NCBI GenBank assembly: GCA_963763575.1
Contig: CAVXPD010000004.1
Span: 434,001 to 498,000, forward strand
Origin: Bog-473 sp963763575
GTDB taxonomy: Bacteria > Actinomycetota > Acidimicrobiia > Acidimicrobiales > RAAP-2
Direction: 5' to 3'
DNA: 64,000 nucleotides
The notes under the pieces are model-generated. The model worked only from the letters and a program-made list of their open reading frames with translations. It was not told the origin of the DNA and did no database searches. This document shows positions 52,578 through 61,099 of the stretch, in pieces. Every line of letters starts with the position of its first letter. Position 1 is the stretch's first letter. Both the position numbers and the translations under genes were made by a program.

Positions 52578-53804
52578 ATGGACCTCAGCTACTCGCCCGA
52601 AGCGGAGGAATTCCGGGCCGAGATCGCCTCGTGGCTCAAGGACAACCTTCCCGAGCACTGGGGCGAGCCCGGCTTCGTGATGACGCCCGACGAGCGCAGG
52701 GCCTTCAACGAGGAGTGGACGGCCAAGCTCTTCGCCGGCGGTTGGATCTGCGCGAGCTGGCCGGCCGAATACGGCGGAAGAGGCCTCGGCCTGCTCCAGC
52801 AGGTCGTGCTGAACGAGGAGTTCGCCCGCGTGGGGGCACCGCTGCGCGGCGACTTCTTCGGCGACACCCTGGTCGGCCCGACCCTTCTGCAATGGGGCAC
52901 CGAAGAACAGAAGCAGCAATTCATCCCCGGCATCCTCCGGGGAGACATTGCATGGTGCCAGGGTTTCAGCGAGCCCGACGCCGGCTCGGACCTCGCAAGC
53001 CTGAAGACGCGGGCGGAGCTCGACGGCGACGAGTGGGTGATCAACGGCCAGAAGGTGTGGACCACCCAGGCCCAGTACGCCGACTACGTCTTCCTGCTGG
53101 CGCGCACCGACCCGGATGCGCCGAAACATGCCGGGATCTCGTACCTGCTGGTGCCGATGAAGCAACCGGGTGTCGAGGTGCGGCCGATCGAGCAGATCGA
53201 CGCCTCGGCGGAGTTCAACGAGGTCTTCTTCAGCAACGTGCGGTGCCCCAAGGAGAACATCATCGGCGGCGTCAACAACGGATGGAAGGTCGCGATGACG
53301 ACGCTCGGCTTCGAGCGCGGCACCTCCGCCACCACGGGGCACCGCCGCTTCCGCAAGGAGTTCGACGAGATCGTGCAGGTGGCGCGACGCAAGGACCGCA
53401 CCGGCGACCCCCGGACGCGCCAGCGATTGGCGCGATCGTGGTCGAAGATCAAGATCATGGAGATCAACGGCTACCGCACGCTGACCGACGCCCTCAACGG
53501 CACCCATGCCAGCGCCAAGCTCGGTGCGTGCAACAAGATGTTCTGGTCGGAGATGCACCAGGAGCTCATGCTGCTGGCGATGGACATCTACGGCATGGAG
53601 GGCCAGATCCTCCTCGGGAACGAGGATGCAGACTCCGTGCTCCCCGGGGCGCGTCGGGCCAAGGCCAACTATCCCGTCAACAACCTTCAGTCCTTGTTCT
53701 TCTTCTCCCGCTCGGAGACCATCTGGGGCGGCACGGCGGAGATCCAGCGCAACATCGTCGGTGAGCGCGCCCTCGGGCTGCCGAAAGAGCCGAAGCCGGC
53801 CTAA
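52578..53804 (+). CDS. Acyl-CoA dehydrogenase
   Basis: 408 residues. FAD-dependent flavoenzyme that introduces a double bond into acyl-CoA. Start DLSYSPEAEEFRAEIASWL, WPAEYGGRGLGLLQQVVLNEE, the flavin signature WCQGFSEPDAGSDLASLKT, KVWTTQAQYADYVFLLARTD and the C-terminal IWGGTAEIQRNIVGERALGL are all typical of FadE-type enzymes. Actinobacterial relatives act on fatty acids or sterol side chains; the substrate is not readable. The ATG at 52578 has a leaderless-type promoter. It is divergent from the glycosyltransferase. Confidence 0.93.
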   Translation: MDLSYSPEAEEFRAEIASWLKDNLPEHWGEPGFVMTPDERRAFNEEWTAKLFAGGWICASWPAEYGGRGLGLLQQVVLNEEFARVGAPLRGDFFGDTLVGPTLLQWGTEEQKQQFIPGILRGDIAWCQGFSEPDAGSDLASLKTRAELDGDEWVINGQKVWTTQAQYADYVFLLARTDPDAPKHAGISYLLVPMKQPGVEVRPIEQIDASAEFNEVFFSNVRCPKENIIGGVNNGWKVAMTTLGFERGTSATTGHRRFRKEFDEIVQVARRKDRTGDPRTRQRLARSWSKIKIMEINGYRTLTDALNGTHASAKLGACNKMFWSEMHQELMLLAMDIYGMEGQILLGNEDADSVLPGARRAKANYPVNNLQSLFFFSRSETIWGGTAEIQRNIVGERALGLPKEPKPA

Positions 53805-53853
53805 CGGCTGCCCCGATGTCCGTCCGGATCGGCCGTGAAGGCCGACTCCCTGA

Positions 53854-55167
53854 TCAGGACCCGGCGGATCCTCCGGGCACGGCGACGACGCCCGCAGGGG
53901 CCAGCTGGGCCGCGACGGTGTCTCCGGCCTGGCCCTGATCGAGACGCGCACGCTGGCGGGCCGCCAGGGCGAACAGCGGGACGGTGGCGAGAAGCGTCGC
54001 CACGCCGCCCAAGCCGAGCGCCAGCCGCGGGTTCGTCACGTCGCTCAGGTAACCGAGCAGGGGCGCGCCGATGGGCGTGCTGCCCAGGAAGGCAATGGCG
54101 TTGAGCGACATCACGCGGCCGCGCATCGTGGGTTCGGCGCGCAGCTGCAAGGTCGCATTGTTGGTGGCGATGAACGAGATGCTCGCCGCGCCCATCGGCA
54201 CCAGCAGGACGAGGGCCACCGCCTGGGTCGGCGCCAGCGCGACGGCCAGGATGGCGGCGCCGAAGACCAGGCCGATCGCGGCCAGGAGCCGGGTCGAGGG
54301 CTGACTGCGAAAAGCCGTGACGAGGCCACCGACGACGGCACCCGCGCCCATGGCGACCAGGAACGTGCTGTAGAGGCCGGCGCCGCCATGGAAGGTGAAC
54401 TTCGCCAGCAGAGGCAGGGTCACGGTGAAGTTGAAAGCGAACACGCCGACGATCGCCATGGAGACCAGCGGGATGCGCAGGTCGGAGGTGGCCCACGCGT
54501 AGCGCAGGCCCTCGCGCACCTGCCCCTTGGCCCGCTGCACCCGCGGCCGCGCAAAGAGCTCGCCGGCGCGCATCATCGCGAGCGCCACGATCACGGCGGC
54601 ATACGACGCCGCGTTGATGAAGAAGCAGGTCCCCACGCCGACCGTGAGGATGAGCACGCCCCCGATGGCCGGCCCGACGACGCGGGCCGAGTTCATCAGG
54701 ACGCTGTTGAGGCTCACCGCATTCGGCAAGAGGTCCAGCCCGACCATCTCGGAGACGAAGGTCTGGCGGGCGGGGTTGTCGAACAGGTTGACGACGCCGA
54801 GGCCGGCAGCAAGCGCATAGACCTCCCACAGCGCGAGCGAATGGCTGGCCACCAGGATGCCCAGGATGAGTGCCAGGACGCCCGCCGTGCCCTGCGTGGC
54901 GTAGAGCACCTTGCGCTTGTCGAGGCGGTCGGCGATCAGCCCGCCGAACGGCCCGAACAGAAGCAGCGGCAGGAATTGGAGGCTGGTGGCGATGGCCACG
55001 TCAACACCGGTGCCGTGCAGGGGGAAGAGGATGAGGTAGGCCTGCGCCACGGTCTGCATCCATGTGCCCGAGACCGAGATGACCTGGCCGGTGAAGTACA
55101 GGCGGTAGTTCCGCACCGAGATGGCCCGGAACGTGCGGCGGCCGGCCTCGCGGACGCGACGCCTCAT
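53854..55167 (-). CDS. MFS transporter (EntS-like exporter)
   Basis: 437 residues with about twelve membrane segments. Start RAISVRNYRLYFTGQVISVSG, GTWMQTVAQAYLILFPLHGTG, the MFS loop FGPFGGLIADRLDKRKVLYA, and FVSEMVGLDLLPNAVSLNSV are typical of the MFS-3/EntS exporters. It probably expels drugs or siderophores. The ATG overlaps the marR stop by four bases (ATGA), so the transporter is co-translated with its likely regulator. Confidence 0.92.
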   Translation of the reverse strand: MRRRVREAGRRTFRAISVRNYRLYFTGQVISVSGTWMQTVAQAYLILFPLHGTGVDVAIATSLQFLPLLLFGPFGGLIADRLDKRKVLYATQGTAGVLALILGILVASHSLALWEVYALAAGLGVVNLFDNPARQTFVSEMVGLDLLPNAVSLNSVLMNSARVVGPAIGGVLILTVGVGTCFFINAASYAAVIVALAMMRAGELFARPRVQRAKGQVREGLRYAWATSDLRIPLVSMAIVGVFAFNFTVTLPLLAKFTFHGGAGLYSTFLVAMGAGAVVGGLVTAFRSQPSTRLLAAIGLVFGAAILAVALAPTQAVALVLLVPMGAASISFIATNNATLQLRAEPTMRGRVMSLNAIAFLGSTPIGAPLLGYLSDVTNPRLALGLGGVATLLATVPLFALAARQRARLDQGQAGDTVAAQLAPAGVVAVPGGSAGS

Positions 55168-55610
55168 GGCTCGGCCAACACGTGCTCGAGCAACGCGACC
55201 AGCTCGGCGGCTCGCTGTTGCTCCTCCTCGCTCAGTTGCCCCAAGCGGCGCAACAGAAAGGCGTTCTTGCGGGTCCGCACCCCCTCCAGGGCGCGCTCAC
55301 CCGCCGGCGTCAGGCGCACCCGCGCGCTGCGCCGATCGTTGGTGTCGGCGACGCGCGTCACCATGCCTGCCTCGGCCAACCCGGCCACGATTCTCGTCAC
55401 GGTCGGCGGCTGGACCTGTTCGGTCGCGGCCAGTTCGCCGAGCGTCGGATTGCCGAGGCGGCGCACCGAGCCGAGCGCCGAGGCCTGGGCGGGGGAGAGC
55501 CCGCCGAGGGACTCCTGGCGCAGTCGGCGTTGTAGACGGTTGACTGCGCTGCGCAGACGTCCCGCCACCTCTTCATTGGTCAGGGTGGAACTCTCGGACC
55601 GCGTGGGCAT
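55164..55610 (-). CDS. MarR-family transcriptional regulator
   Basis: 148 residues. The winged-helix core is LSPAQASALGSVRRLGNPTLG, ELAATEQVQPPTVTRIVAGLAEAG and VTRVADTNDRRSARVRLTPAGE, the signature wing. It probably represses its own operon, which includes the MFS exporter, and releases DNA on binding a small ligand. An inverted repeat (55626-55644) overlaps its promoter. The ATG at 55610 lies 6 nt after TAGAAT. Confidence 0.93.
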   Translation of the reverse strand: MPTRSESSTLTNEEVAGRLRSAVNRLQRRLRQESLGGLSPAQASALGSVRRLGNPTLGELAATEQVQPPTVTRIVAGLAEAGMVTRVADTNDRRSARVRLTPAGERALEGVRTRKNAFLLRRLGQLSEEEQQRAAELVALLEHVLAEP

Positions 55611-55616
55611 ATACCC

Positions 55617-55622
55617 ATTCTA
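55617..55622 (-). promoter_or_regulatory. Candidate -10 hexamer (TAGAAT) for marR
   Basis: TAGAAT on the minus strand is 6 nt before the marR ATG and just downstream of the palindrome. The transcript would be leaderless. Confidence 0.55.
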
Positions 55623-55625
55623 ATA

Positions 55626-55644
55626 GTTAGTTGCGCTAACTAAC
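55626..55644. promoter_or_regulatory. Candidate MarR operator palindrome
   Basis: GTTAGTT (55626-55632), five bases and AACTAAC (55638-55644) form perfect 7-bp arms between the likely -35 and -10 regions. Binding there would block transcription of marR and the exporter. Confidence 0.7.
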
Positions 55645-55719
55645 CAAAATATCCAGCCACCCGACGCCTGGTGCCGGGCGGAGCACGGTGCCGGTCCGGG
55701 TCACTCCGGAAGAGGACGG

Positions 55720-56055
55720 TCAGAAGTTCGGGACGTAGCCGCCCGACCCGAGCGCGGCGCTCTCGTCGAGGCTGAGCGAGTCGTCGAGGCCCCCGACCAC
55801 CTCGGTCACCCAGGGCAGGCGCTCCTGCAAGATCCTCTCCACCCCACCCGAGAGCGTGGCCGAGCTGATGGCGCACGAGCTGCACGACCCCTGGAGCTGG
55901 ACCTCGACCACGCCGGCCTCGACGTCGGCCCTGACCAGGACGAGATCCCCACCGTCGGCCTGGACGGCAGGCCGCATGAGGTCCATGAGCCCCTGGAGCT
56001 TCTCCAGGCGATCAGCCCTCTCGGCGTCGCTCAGCGCTGCGGTGGTGTCCGGCAC
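55720..56055 (-). CDS. NifU C-terminal domain protein (NfuA-like Fe-S carrier)
   Basis: 111 residues. The Nfu domain is clear: GLMDLMRPAVQADGGDLVLV and VEVQLQGSCSSCAISSATLSGG, where the CSSC pair holds a bridging 4Fe-4S cluster between two subunits. EGVERIL-type GVERILQERLPWVTEVVGG follows. It carries iron-sulfur clusters to apo-proteins. The GTG at 56055 gives the start PDTTAALSDAERADR; CAGAAT lies 6 nt upstream, close to the leaderless pattern. Confidence 0.9.
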   Translation of the reverse strand: MPDTTAALSDAERADRLEKLQGLMDLMRPAVQADGGDLVLVRADVEAGVVEVQLQGSCSSCAISSATLSGGVERILQERLPWVTEVVGGLDDSLSLDESAALGSGGYVPNF

Positions 56056-56191
56056 CCCCCTATTCTGCCGCGCCCGAGTGGCTCCGTGACCCGGACCCGG
56101 TTCTGAGGCACCGAAATTCCTGTTCACGTCTTACAACGGGAATTAGATTCGGGCCGGAGTCCGGAGGACAGGGAACGGGGAGAACGCGACG

Positions 56192-56545
56192 ATGTCCGTG
56201 AAGGTGCACGGAGTTTTCAAGGCGGCGAAGGAACGGCGGCAGGTGCCCCGAGGCACCGTGATCTTCGAGGCGGGCAGCGTCGGGGACGAGATGTTCGGTG
56301 TGGTCGAGGGAGCGGTCGAGCTGCGGACCCCCAGAGGCCGGGTCATCACTCTCGGCCCCGACGACACCTTCGGCGAGATGGGCATCGTGGACGGGTCGCC
56401 GCGCTCCGCGGGGGCGGTCACGGTCGAGGACACCACGCTCGCCGTCATCGACCGCAAAATGTTCCTCTTTCTCATCGGCGAGACGCCGACGTTCGCGCTG
56501 CAGGTGATGGCGAGCCTGGCTGAGCGCCTGCGCGAGCTGGACTGA
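56192..56545 (+). CDS. Stand-alone cyclic-nucleotide-binding-domain protein
   Basis: 117 residues that form one cNMP-binding beta-roll. RRQVPRGTVIFEAGSVGDEMF, GVVEGAVELRTPRGRVITLGP, and the phosphate-binding cassette TFGEMGIVDGSPRSAGAV are visible, then helix ALQVMASLAERLREL. There is no helix-turn-helix or enzyme domain, so it cannot act as a Crp-type regulator alone. GGAGA upstream of the ATG is a weak ribosome-binding site. The partner is unknown. Confidence 0.85.
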   Translation: MSVKVHGVFKAAKERRQVPRGTVIFEAGSVGDEMFGVVEGAVELRTPRGRVITLGPDDTFGEMGIVDGSPRSAGAVTVEDTTLAVIDRKMFLFLIGETPTFALQVMASLAERLRELD

Positions 56546-56548
56546 CGC

Positions 56549-57433
56549 TCAGGCGAGGCCGAGCGGCTCGCCCGCGTCGCCCCGCCCGACTGGGTTGACC
56601 AGCTCGCCGACCCCCTCGATGACGATGCGGACGACGTCGCCGGCGGCCAGGTAGCGGGGCGGGTCGAAGCCGGCTCCGACTCCAGACGGGGTCCCCGTGG
56701 CGATGACGGTGCCCGGCTCGAGCGGGAACGCAGTGGTGAGGTACTCGATCATGGCGGCACAGCCGAAGATCATGTCGGCCGTCGTCGAGTCCTGGCGCAG
56801 CTCGTCGTTGACCCAGGTGCGGATAGGGAGTCCTCCTGGGTCGCCCAGCTCGTCGCCGGTGACGAGCTCGGGGCCACACGGCGCGTGGCTGTCGAACGAC
56901 TTGCCCATGGTGAAGGTGGGCGTGCGCCACTGCCAGTCGCGGACGCTCACGTCGTTGATCACGGTGAAGCCGGCCACAACCTCGAGCGCACGGTGCGCCG
57001 GTACGTGCTGACAGCGTGGGCCGATCACCATGGCCAGCTCGCCCTCGTAGTCGACCATGTTCGACACCGTGGGGAGCACGATCGGATCACCCGGACCGGC
57101 AATGGCCGTGCGCTGCTTGTTGAACCAGTACTGCCACTCGGGAGGTTCGCGGCCGAGCTCTGCCACGTGCGCGCGGTAGTTCATGCCGATGGCGAGGATG
57201 GCCGGCGGGTCGGGCACCGGCGCGTGCCGCCGCACGGAGGCCAGCGCGTGACGGGCGGCCCGGGTTCCGGTTGCGGCCCGGATGTGCTCACGAGCCTCGC
57301 GCCCGAGCGCGAGCAGGCCGCGCATGGTGGGCGGCAGCCCCGTGACTGCATCGCCCAGGTCGACGACCTCGTCGCCTGCGATGAGGCCGGGCCGTGGCGC
57401 TCCGCCGGGCAGCGAGAAACTTACGAGGCGCAC
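56549..57433 (-). CDS. Fumarylacetoacetate hydrolase family protein
   Basis: 294 residues. The FAH fold motifs include ILAIGMNYRAHVAELGRE, VDYEGELAMVIGPRC (metal-binding acidic residues), GFTVINDVSVRDWQWRTPTF, KSFDSHAPCGPELVTGDE, and the C-terminal VIATGTPSGVGAGFDPPRYL. Family members hydrolyse C-C bonds or isomerise in aromatic and ketoacid degradation; the substrate is unknown. The GTG at 57433 has TACGGT 8 nt upstream. It converges with the cNMP-domain gene with 3 nt between. Confidence 0.92.
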   Translation of the reverse strand: MRLVSFSLPGGAPRPGLIAGDEVVDLGDAVTGLPPTMRGLLALGREAREHIRAATGTRAARHALASVRRHAPVPDPPAILAIGMNYRAHVAELGREPPEWQYWFNKQRTAIAGPGDPIVLPTVSNMVDYEGELAMVIGPRCQHVPAHRALEVVAGFTVINDVSVRDWQWRTPTFTMGKSFDSHAPCGPELVTGDELGDPGGLPIRTWVNDELRQDSTTADMIFGCAAMIEYLTTAFPLEPGTVIATGTPSGVGAGFDPPRYLAAGDVVRIVIEGVGELVNPVGRGDAGEPLGLA

Positions 57434-57441
57434 GTGCGCCG

Positions 57442-57447
57442 ACCGTA
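57442..57447 (-). promoter_or_regulatory. Candidate -10 hexamer (TACGGT) for the FAH gene
   Basis: TACGGT on the minus strand, 8 nt before the GTG at 57433. Confidence 0.45.
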
Positions 57448-57452
57448 CTCCC

Positions 57453-58052
57453 TTAGCTCATCTCGGCCTTGTAACGGTCCCAGTCCTCCCGGGCGTGGCG
57501 GGCTTCCAGCGCACCGACGACCTCGACGGCGCCGAAGACGACGGCAAGGATGCCGATCAGCACCACCAGCGCGGTGAGTGGCGCACCGGGGTGACGGATG
57601 CACAGGAAGCCGATGGCGGTCGCGATGACGCCGCGGATGAGATAGAGCCACCAGTAGGGCACCGTGTGGTGGCGGACGGACTCGATGATGTCGAAGATAC
57701 CCAGCACCAAGAACGCCCAGCCGATGATGACCGCGATGATGAAGATCGTGATATGGGGCCATACGAACCCCGCGATGCCGGCCCCTACCCAGAACAGCCC
57801 GAAGACGAGGTGCAGCCAGCGCTGCCTCGCCATCCGGACGGAGCCGACGAGCTGGAAGATCCCCGCCGCGATGAAGAAGCCGCTGGCGAGGTACACCACG
57901 GCGTAGACCGTCGGATGCCGGTAGCTGATCACGAAGAAGCCGAAGAGGATCGAGAAGATCCCGCCGACCAGGTACCACCCCCACATCTTCTCGAGCTGCG
58001 TGCTGACGACATCGCCGACCGCGATGTCGTCGTCGGTGAGCACATAGGTCAT
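57453..58052 (-). CDS. HdeD-family membrane protein
   Basis: 199 residues with about six membrane segments in DUF308/HdeD repeats: WGWYLVGGIFSILFGFFVI, AVVYLASGFFIAAGIFQLV, LHLVFGLFWVGAGIAGFVW, IFIIAVIIGWAFLVLGIF, WWLYLIRGVIATAIGF, and ALVVLIGILAVVFGAVEVV. HdeD is linked to acid resistance in enterobacteria; its role here is unproven. The ATG at 58052 is preceded by AAGGGGGAC, an acceptable ribosome-binding site. Confidence 0.85.
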   Translation of the reverse strand: MTYVLTDDDIAVGDVVSTQLEKMWGWYLVGGIFSILFGFFVISYRHPTVYAVVYLASGFFIAAGIFQLVGSVRMARQRWLHLVFGLFWVGAGIAGFVWPHITIFIIAVIIGWAFLVLGIFDIIESVRHHTVPYWWLYLIRGVIATAIGFLCIRHPGAPLTALVVLIGILAVVFGAVEVVGALEARHAREDWDRYKAEMS

Positions 58053-58502
58053 GACGTCCCCCTTGGCGAGTAGGAGTGCGGTAATCCCCGCGCAGCGTAC
58101 TGCCGCGCCGCTCGCGATGAGGGGATGCAGGACCGCAGCGCATGCAGCGCGCGGCTGGCCCATCGATGCGCCTGCGGCGGCCCAACGGCCCGGCTGATCG
58201 AGCACGTCTCGGCCCCGTCCACAGGTCGTCGTCGACGGGATCGAGCACCCTCGGGGTGCCGGCCTCGGCGGAGGGATCCTCCTCGACCGCCGGCGCTCGT
58301 CGTCCACGTCGCAGAGCTCCTCCTCACCGGAGAGCTCGAGCAGCACGAACAGAGGCCACCCTGCCGACGCGCGACACGTCCGAAGGGCCGGGCGACCTGG
58401 ACCTCGCAGGCCGGGCGGTCCGAGTTCTAGGCGAACACCATGCCGTTGGCCCGGGCGCGCGCAGGATGTGGCACATGCCGGCCGTGTAGGGAGGTGGGTA
58501 GG
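58053..58502. other. Intergenic region without a recognised gene
   Basis: About 450 nt between the divergent hdeD and P450 genes. Open frames on both strands are Arg/Pro/Gly-rich shadows without motifs. The only supported elements are the ribosome-binding sites at its two ends. It presumably holds promoters for both sides. Confidence 0.55.
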
Positions 58503-59801
58503 GTGGGCCACGTGGAGCCACGGGCTGTGCTGACCGCGGACGAGATCGACCTCTCCGACATGGAGTTCTGGGCGCGGCCATGGGAGGAGCGGGAAGGCGC
58601 CTTCCAGACTCTGCGCCGCGAACGACCTATCGCCAAGTTCTCCGAGCCCGAAATCCCCGAGGCGCTCTCCTACGTCATTCCCGAGGGCGACGGCTACTAC
58701 GCGCTCACCCGCCACGCCGACATCTCGGAGGCGAGCCGGCACCCCGAGATCTACCGGTCGGGCCAGGGCGCCACCTCCATCATCGACATGCCTGAGGAGA
58801 TGCTCGACTTCTTCGGGTCCATGATCAACATGGACAATCCTCGCCACGCGCGGCTGCGCCGGATCGTGTCTGCGGCCTTCAACCCGCGCATGATCAAGTC
58901 GATCGAGGATCGCATCGACTTGGTGGCCAACGACGTCATCGACCGCGTCGCGCCGCTGGGCGGTTGTGACTTCGTGACCGAGGTCTCGTCACGGCTCCCG
59001 CTCGAGATCATCTGCGACATGATGGGCATCGCGCCCGCCGACTACGACACGGTCTTCAGCTCCTCGAACGTGATCCTGTCGAACGGCGACCCCGAGTACG
59101 TCCCCGAGGGCTCGGACCCGATGGTCGCGTTCATGACGGCCGCTCAGCAGCTGAACATGCTCATGCTCGACCTGGCCAAGTACCGCAAGGAGCATCCCAC
59201 CGAGGACATCACGTCCGCACTGGTCAACACCAACGTCGACGGCGAGGCCCTCACCGACACCGAGGTCGCCTCCTTCTTCATCCTCCTCGTGGTGGCCGGG
59301 AACGAGACCACCCGCAACGCCATCAGCCACGGCTTGCTCGCCATGACCCAGCACCCGGACCAGCGTGCGCTCTGGCAGGCGGACCCCGAGCGCATCGCGC
59401 CGACCGGAGTGGACGAGGTTGTGCGCTGGGGATCCCCGGTGATCTGGATGCGCCGCACCGTCGCGGCCGAAACCGTGCTCGGCAAGACCGAATTGGCCGA
59501 GGGCGACCGCGTCATCATGTACTACAACTCGGCCAACCGTGACGAGGACGTCTTCGACGACCCGTACACCTTCGACGTCCGCCGCGACCCCAACCCTCAC
59601 ATCGGTTTCGGCGCCGCCGGCCCGCACTTCTGCCTGGGCGCGCACCTCGCACGCCAGGAGATCGAGGTGATGTTCCGGCGGCTGTTCGAACGGCTGCCCG
59701 ACATCGAGAGCGTCGGCGAGCCCGACCGTCTGCTCTCCCCGTTCATCAACGGGATCAAGCACCTCGACTGCAAGTTCACGCCGGCGGCGGCCGCACGCTG
59801 A
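58503..59801 (+). CDS. Cytochrome P450
   Basis: 432 residues, class I bacterial P450. The I-helix oxygen motif is LLVVAGNETTRNAISHG, the ExxR region VDEVVRWGSPVIWMRRT, and the heme loop IGFGAAGPHFCLGAHLARQE with the axial cysteine. INMDNPRHARLRRIVSAAFNP is the C-helix region. The pattern resembles actinobacterial steroid or fatty-acid P450s, but the substrate is not readable. It needs a ferredoxin partner; one lies 2.3 kb downstream at 62063. GGAGGT at 58490-58495 is 7 nt from the GTG at 58503. Confidence 0.95.
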   Translation: MGHVEPRAVLTADEIDLSDMEFWARPWEEREGAFQTLRRERPIAKFSEPEIPEALSYVIPEGDGYYALTRHADISEASRHPEIYRSGQGATSIIDMPEEMLDFFGSMINMDNPRHARLRRIVSAAFNPRMIKSIEDRIDLVANDVIDRVAPLGGCDFVTEVSSRLPLEIICDMMGIAPADYDTVFSSSNVILSNGDPEYVPEGSDPMVAFMTAAQQLNMLMLDLAKYRKEHPTEDITSALVNTNVDGEALTDTEVASFFILLVVAGNETTRNAISHGLLAMTQHPDQRALWQADPERIAPTGVDEVVRWGSPVIWMRRTVAAETVLGKTELAEGDRVIMYYNSANRDEDVFDDPYTFDVRRDPNPHIGFGAAGPHFCLGAHLARQEIEVMFRRLFERLPDIESVGEPDRLLSPFINGIKHLDCKFTPAAAAR

Positions 59802-60727
59802 ACCTCTGGCGGCGGGTCTTCCGCCGGCTCGACGAGTGGCAACGTCGCCGCGCTCTGACGTCAGTGCCGGTTGCGATACTCAAGAAGTACGGCGACGATC
59901 GGGGCGGGTCGCTGTCGGCACTCGTGACGTTCTACGGTTTCCTGGCCGTGTTCCCGCTCCTCTTGTTATTCGTCACGATCGCAGGGATCGTGTTGGGCTC
60001 CGACAAGCAGGCGGAGGAACGCGTCGTGCACTCGGCGCTCTCCGAGTTCCCGGTCATCGGCGACAAGCTTGCTGCGAGCATCACGGCGCTGCACCGTGCC
60101 ACACCGCTCGCGTTCGCGGTCAGCGTCATCGGCCTGTTGTGGGGCTCCCTGGGCGTGACCAACCACCTGCAGCAGGCCAGCGCCACCATCTGGGACGTCC
60201 CGCGGAGCAAGGAGGCGTCGCTGCCCAAGCGGGTGTTGCGCAGCCTGCTGCTCCTCGGCACGATCGCGCTCGCAGTGGTCGGCAGCGCTGTCCTGGCCGG
60301 CATCTCGACCGTCGGCGGCAGCAGCCTGCACAGCTCCCCGGCGGCCTATTGGACGGTGACCCTGGTCGGCGCCGCCCTTGTGAACCTGGGCGCCTACCTG
60401 GTGGCGCTGCACATCCTGGCGCCCCCGGGCACGCCGTGGCGCCAGCTCGTTCCTGGCACGCTCATCGGAGGAATCGGATGGACGGTGCTCGAGGCCGCCG
60501 GCGGGCTGCTGGTGAGCCACGCGCTGCGCCACACCACACAGCTCTACGGGTTCTTCGCCACCGTGCTCGGGCTGGTGTTCTGGCTGTCGCTCGGCTCACA
60601 GCTGTTCATCTACGCCGGGGAGGCGAACGTGGTGCTCGCCCGTCGGCTGTGGCCCCGTCATCTCGACGACCCGCCGCCCAAGGTCGTCCGAATGCCGGCG
60701 GATCACGCCTCGGTCGAAAACTCTTGA
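59798..60727 (+). CDS. YihY/BrkB-family membrane protein
   Basis: 309 residues from the proposed CTG start. About six membrane segments are seen: FYGFLAVFPLLLLFVTIAGIV, FAVSVIGLLWGSLGV, LLLLGTIALAVVGSAVLAGI, AAYWTVTLVGAALVNLGAYLV, LIGGIGWTVLEAAGGLL, LYGFFATVLGLVFWLS. The motif AILKKYGDDRGGSLSALVTF is characteristic of the family, whose function is unsettled. The natural N-terminus NLWRRVFRRLDEWQRRRA begins right after the P450 stop, where no ATG, GTG or TTG exists. A CTG overlapping that stop (CTGA) would supply it; a GTG at 59864 gives a shorter form. Confidence 0.85.
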   Translation: MNLWRRVFRRLDEWQRRRALTSVPVAILKKYGDDRGGSLSALVTFYGFLAVFPLLLLFVTIAGIVLGSDKQAEERVVHSALSEFPVIGDKLAASITALHRATPLAFAVSVIGLLWGSLGVTNHLQQASATIWDVPRSKEASLPKRVLRSLLLLGTIALAVVGSAVLAGISTVGGSSLHSSPAAYWTVTLVGAALVNLGAYLVALHILAPPGTPWRQLVPGTLIGGIGWTVLEAAGGLLVSHALRHTTQLYGFFATVLGLVFWLSLGSQLFIYAGEANVVLARRLWPRHLDDPPPKVVRMPADHASVENS

Positions 60728-61053
60728 AACGCGGCAAGCGCACGCGGGCCCCACACGGTGGCGGGCCCGCCGTTCATGTTGATCGTGACGCCGATCATCT
60801 CGGCGACCTCTTGCAGCGTGGCGCCTTGGCGCACCACGCCGCGGGCGTGGGCAGCCACGCACCCGTCACACTCACGCGTGATGGAGATCGCCAGCGCGAT
60901 CAATTCCTTGACCTTGGCGGACAGGGCGCCCTCGGCCATCGACGCATTCCCCACCGCCTGTTTGGCCGCCATGACCTCGGGAATGGCTGCGCTCAGCGCG
61001 TGGTAGGGCTCGCGCAGGTCCTGCTGGATCTGGTGAAAGGTTCGGTGCTCCAT
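60703..61053 (-). CDS. Carboxymuconolactone decarboxylase/AhpD-like protein
   Basis: 116 residues. The AhpD-like core is LSAKVKELIALAISITRECDGCVAAHARG, with the CxxC-histidine motif ECDGCVAAHA that carries peroxidase or thiol-redox activity in AhpD relatives. GATLQEVAEMIGVTINMNGG follows. It may be an alkylhydroperoxidase partner or a decarboxylase. Its 3' end overlaps the yihY 3' end by 25 nt in convergent orientation. No strong promoter signal was found. Confidence 0.85.
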   Translation of the reverse strand: MEHRTFHQIQQDLREPYHALSAAIPEVMAAKQAVGNASMAEGALSAKVKELIALAISITRECDGCVAAHARGVVRQGATLQEVAEMIGVTINMNGGPATVWGPRALAAFQEFSTEA

Positions 61054-61099
61054 GCCCGCATGCTGACACGGACACCCGGGGACGCACCGCCCGGGGGGC

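Noticed and set aside
58053..58502. Small genes between hdeD and the P450
   Set aside because: The open frames have no motif and only Arg/Pro/Gly-rich residues; no ribosome-binding site supports them.
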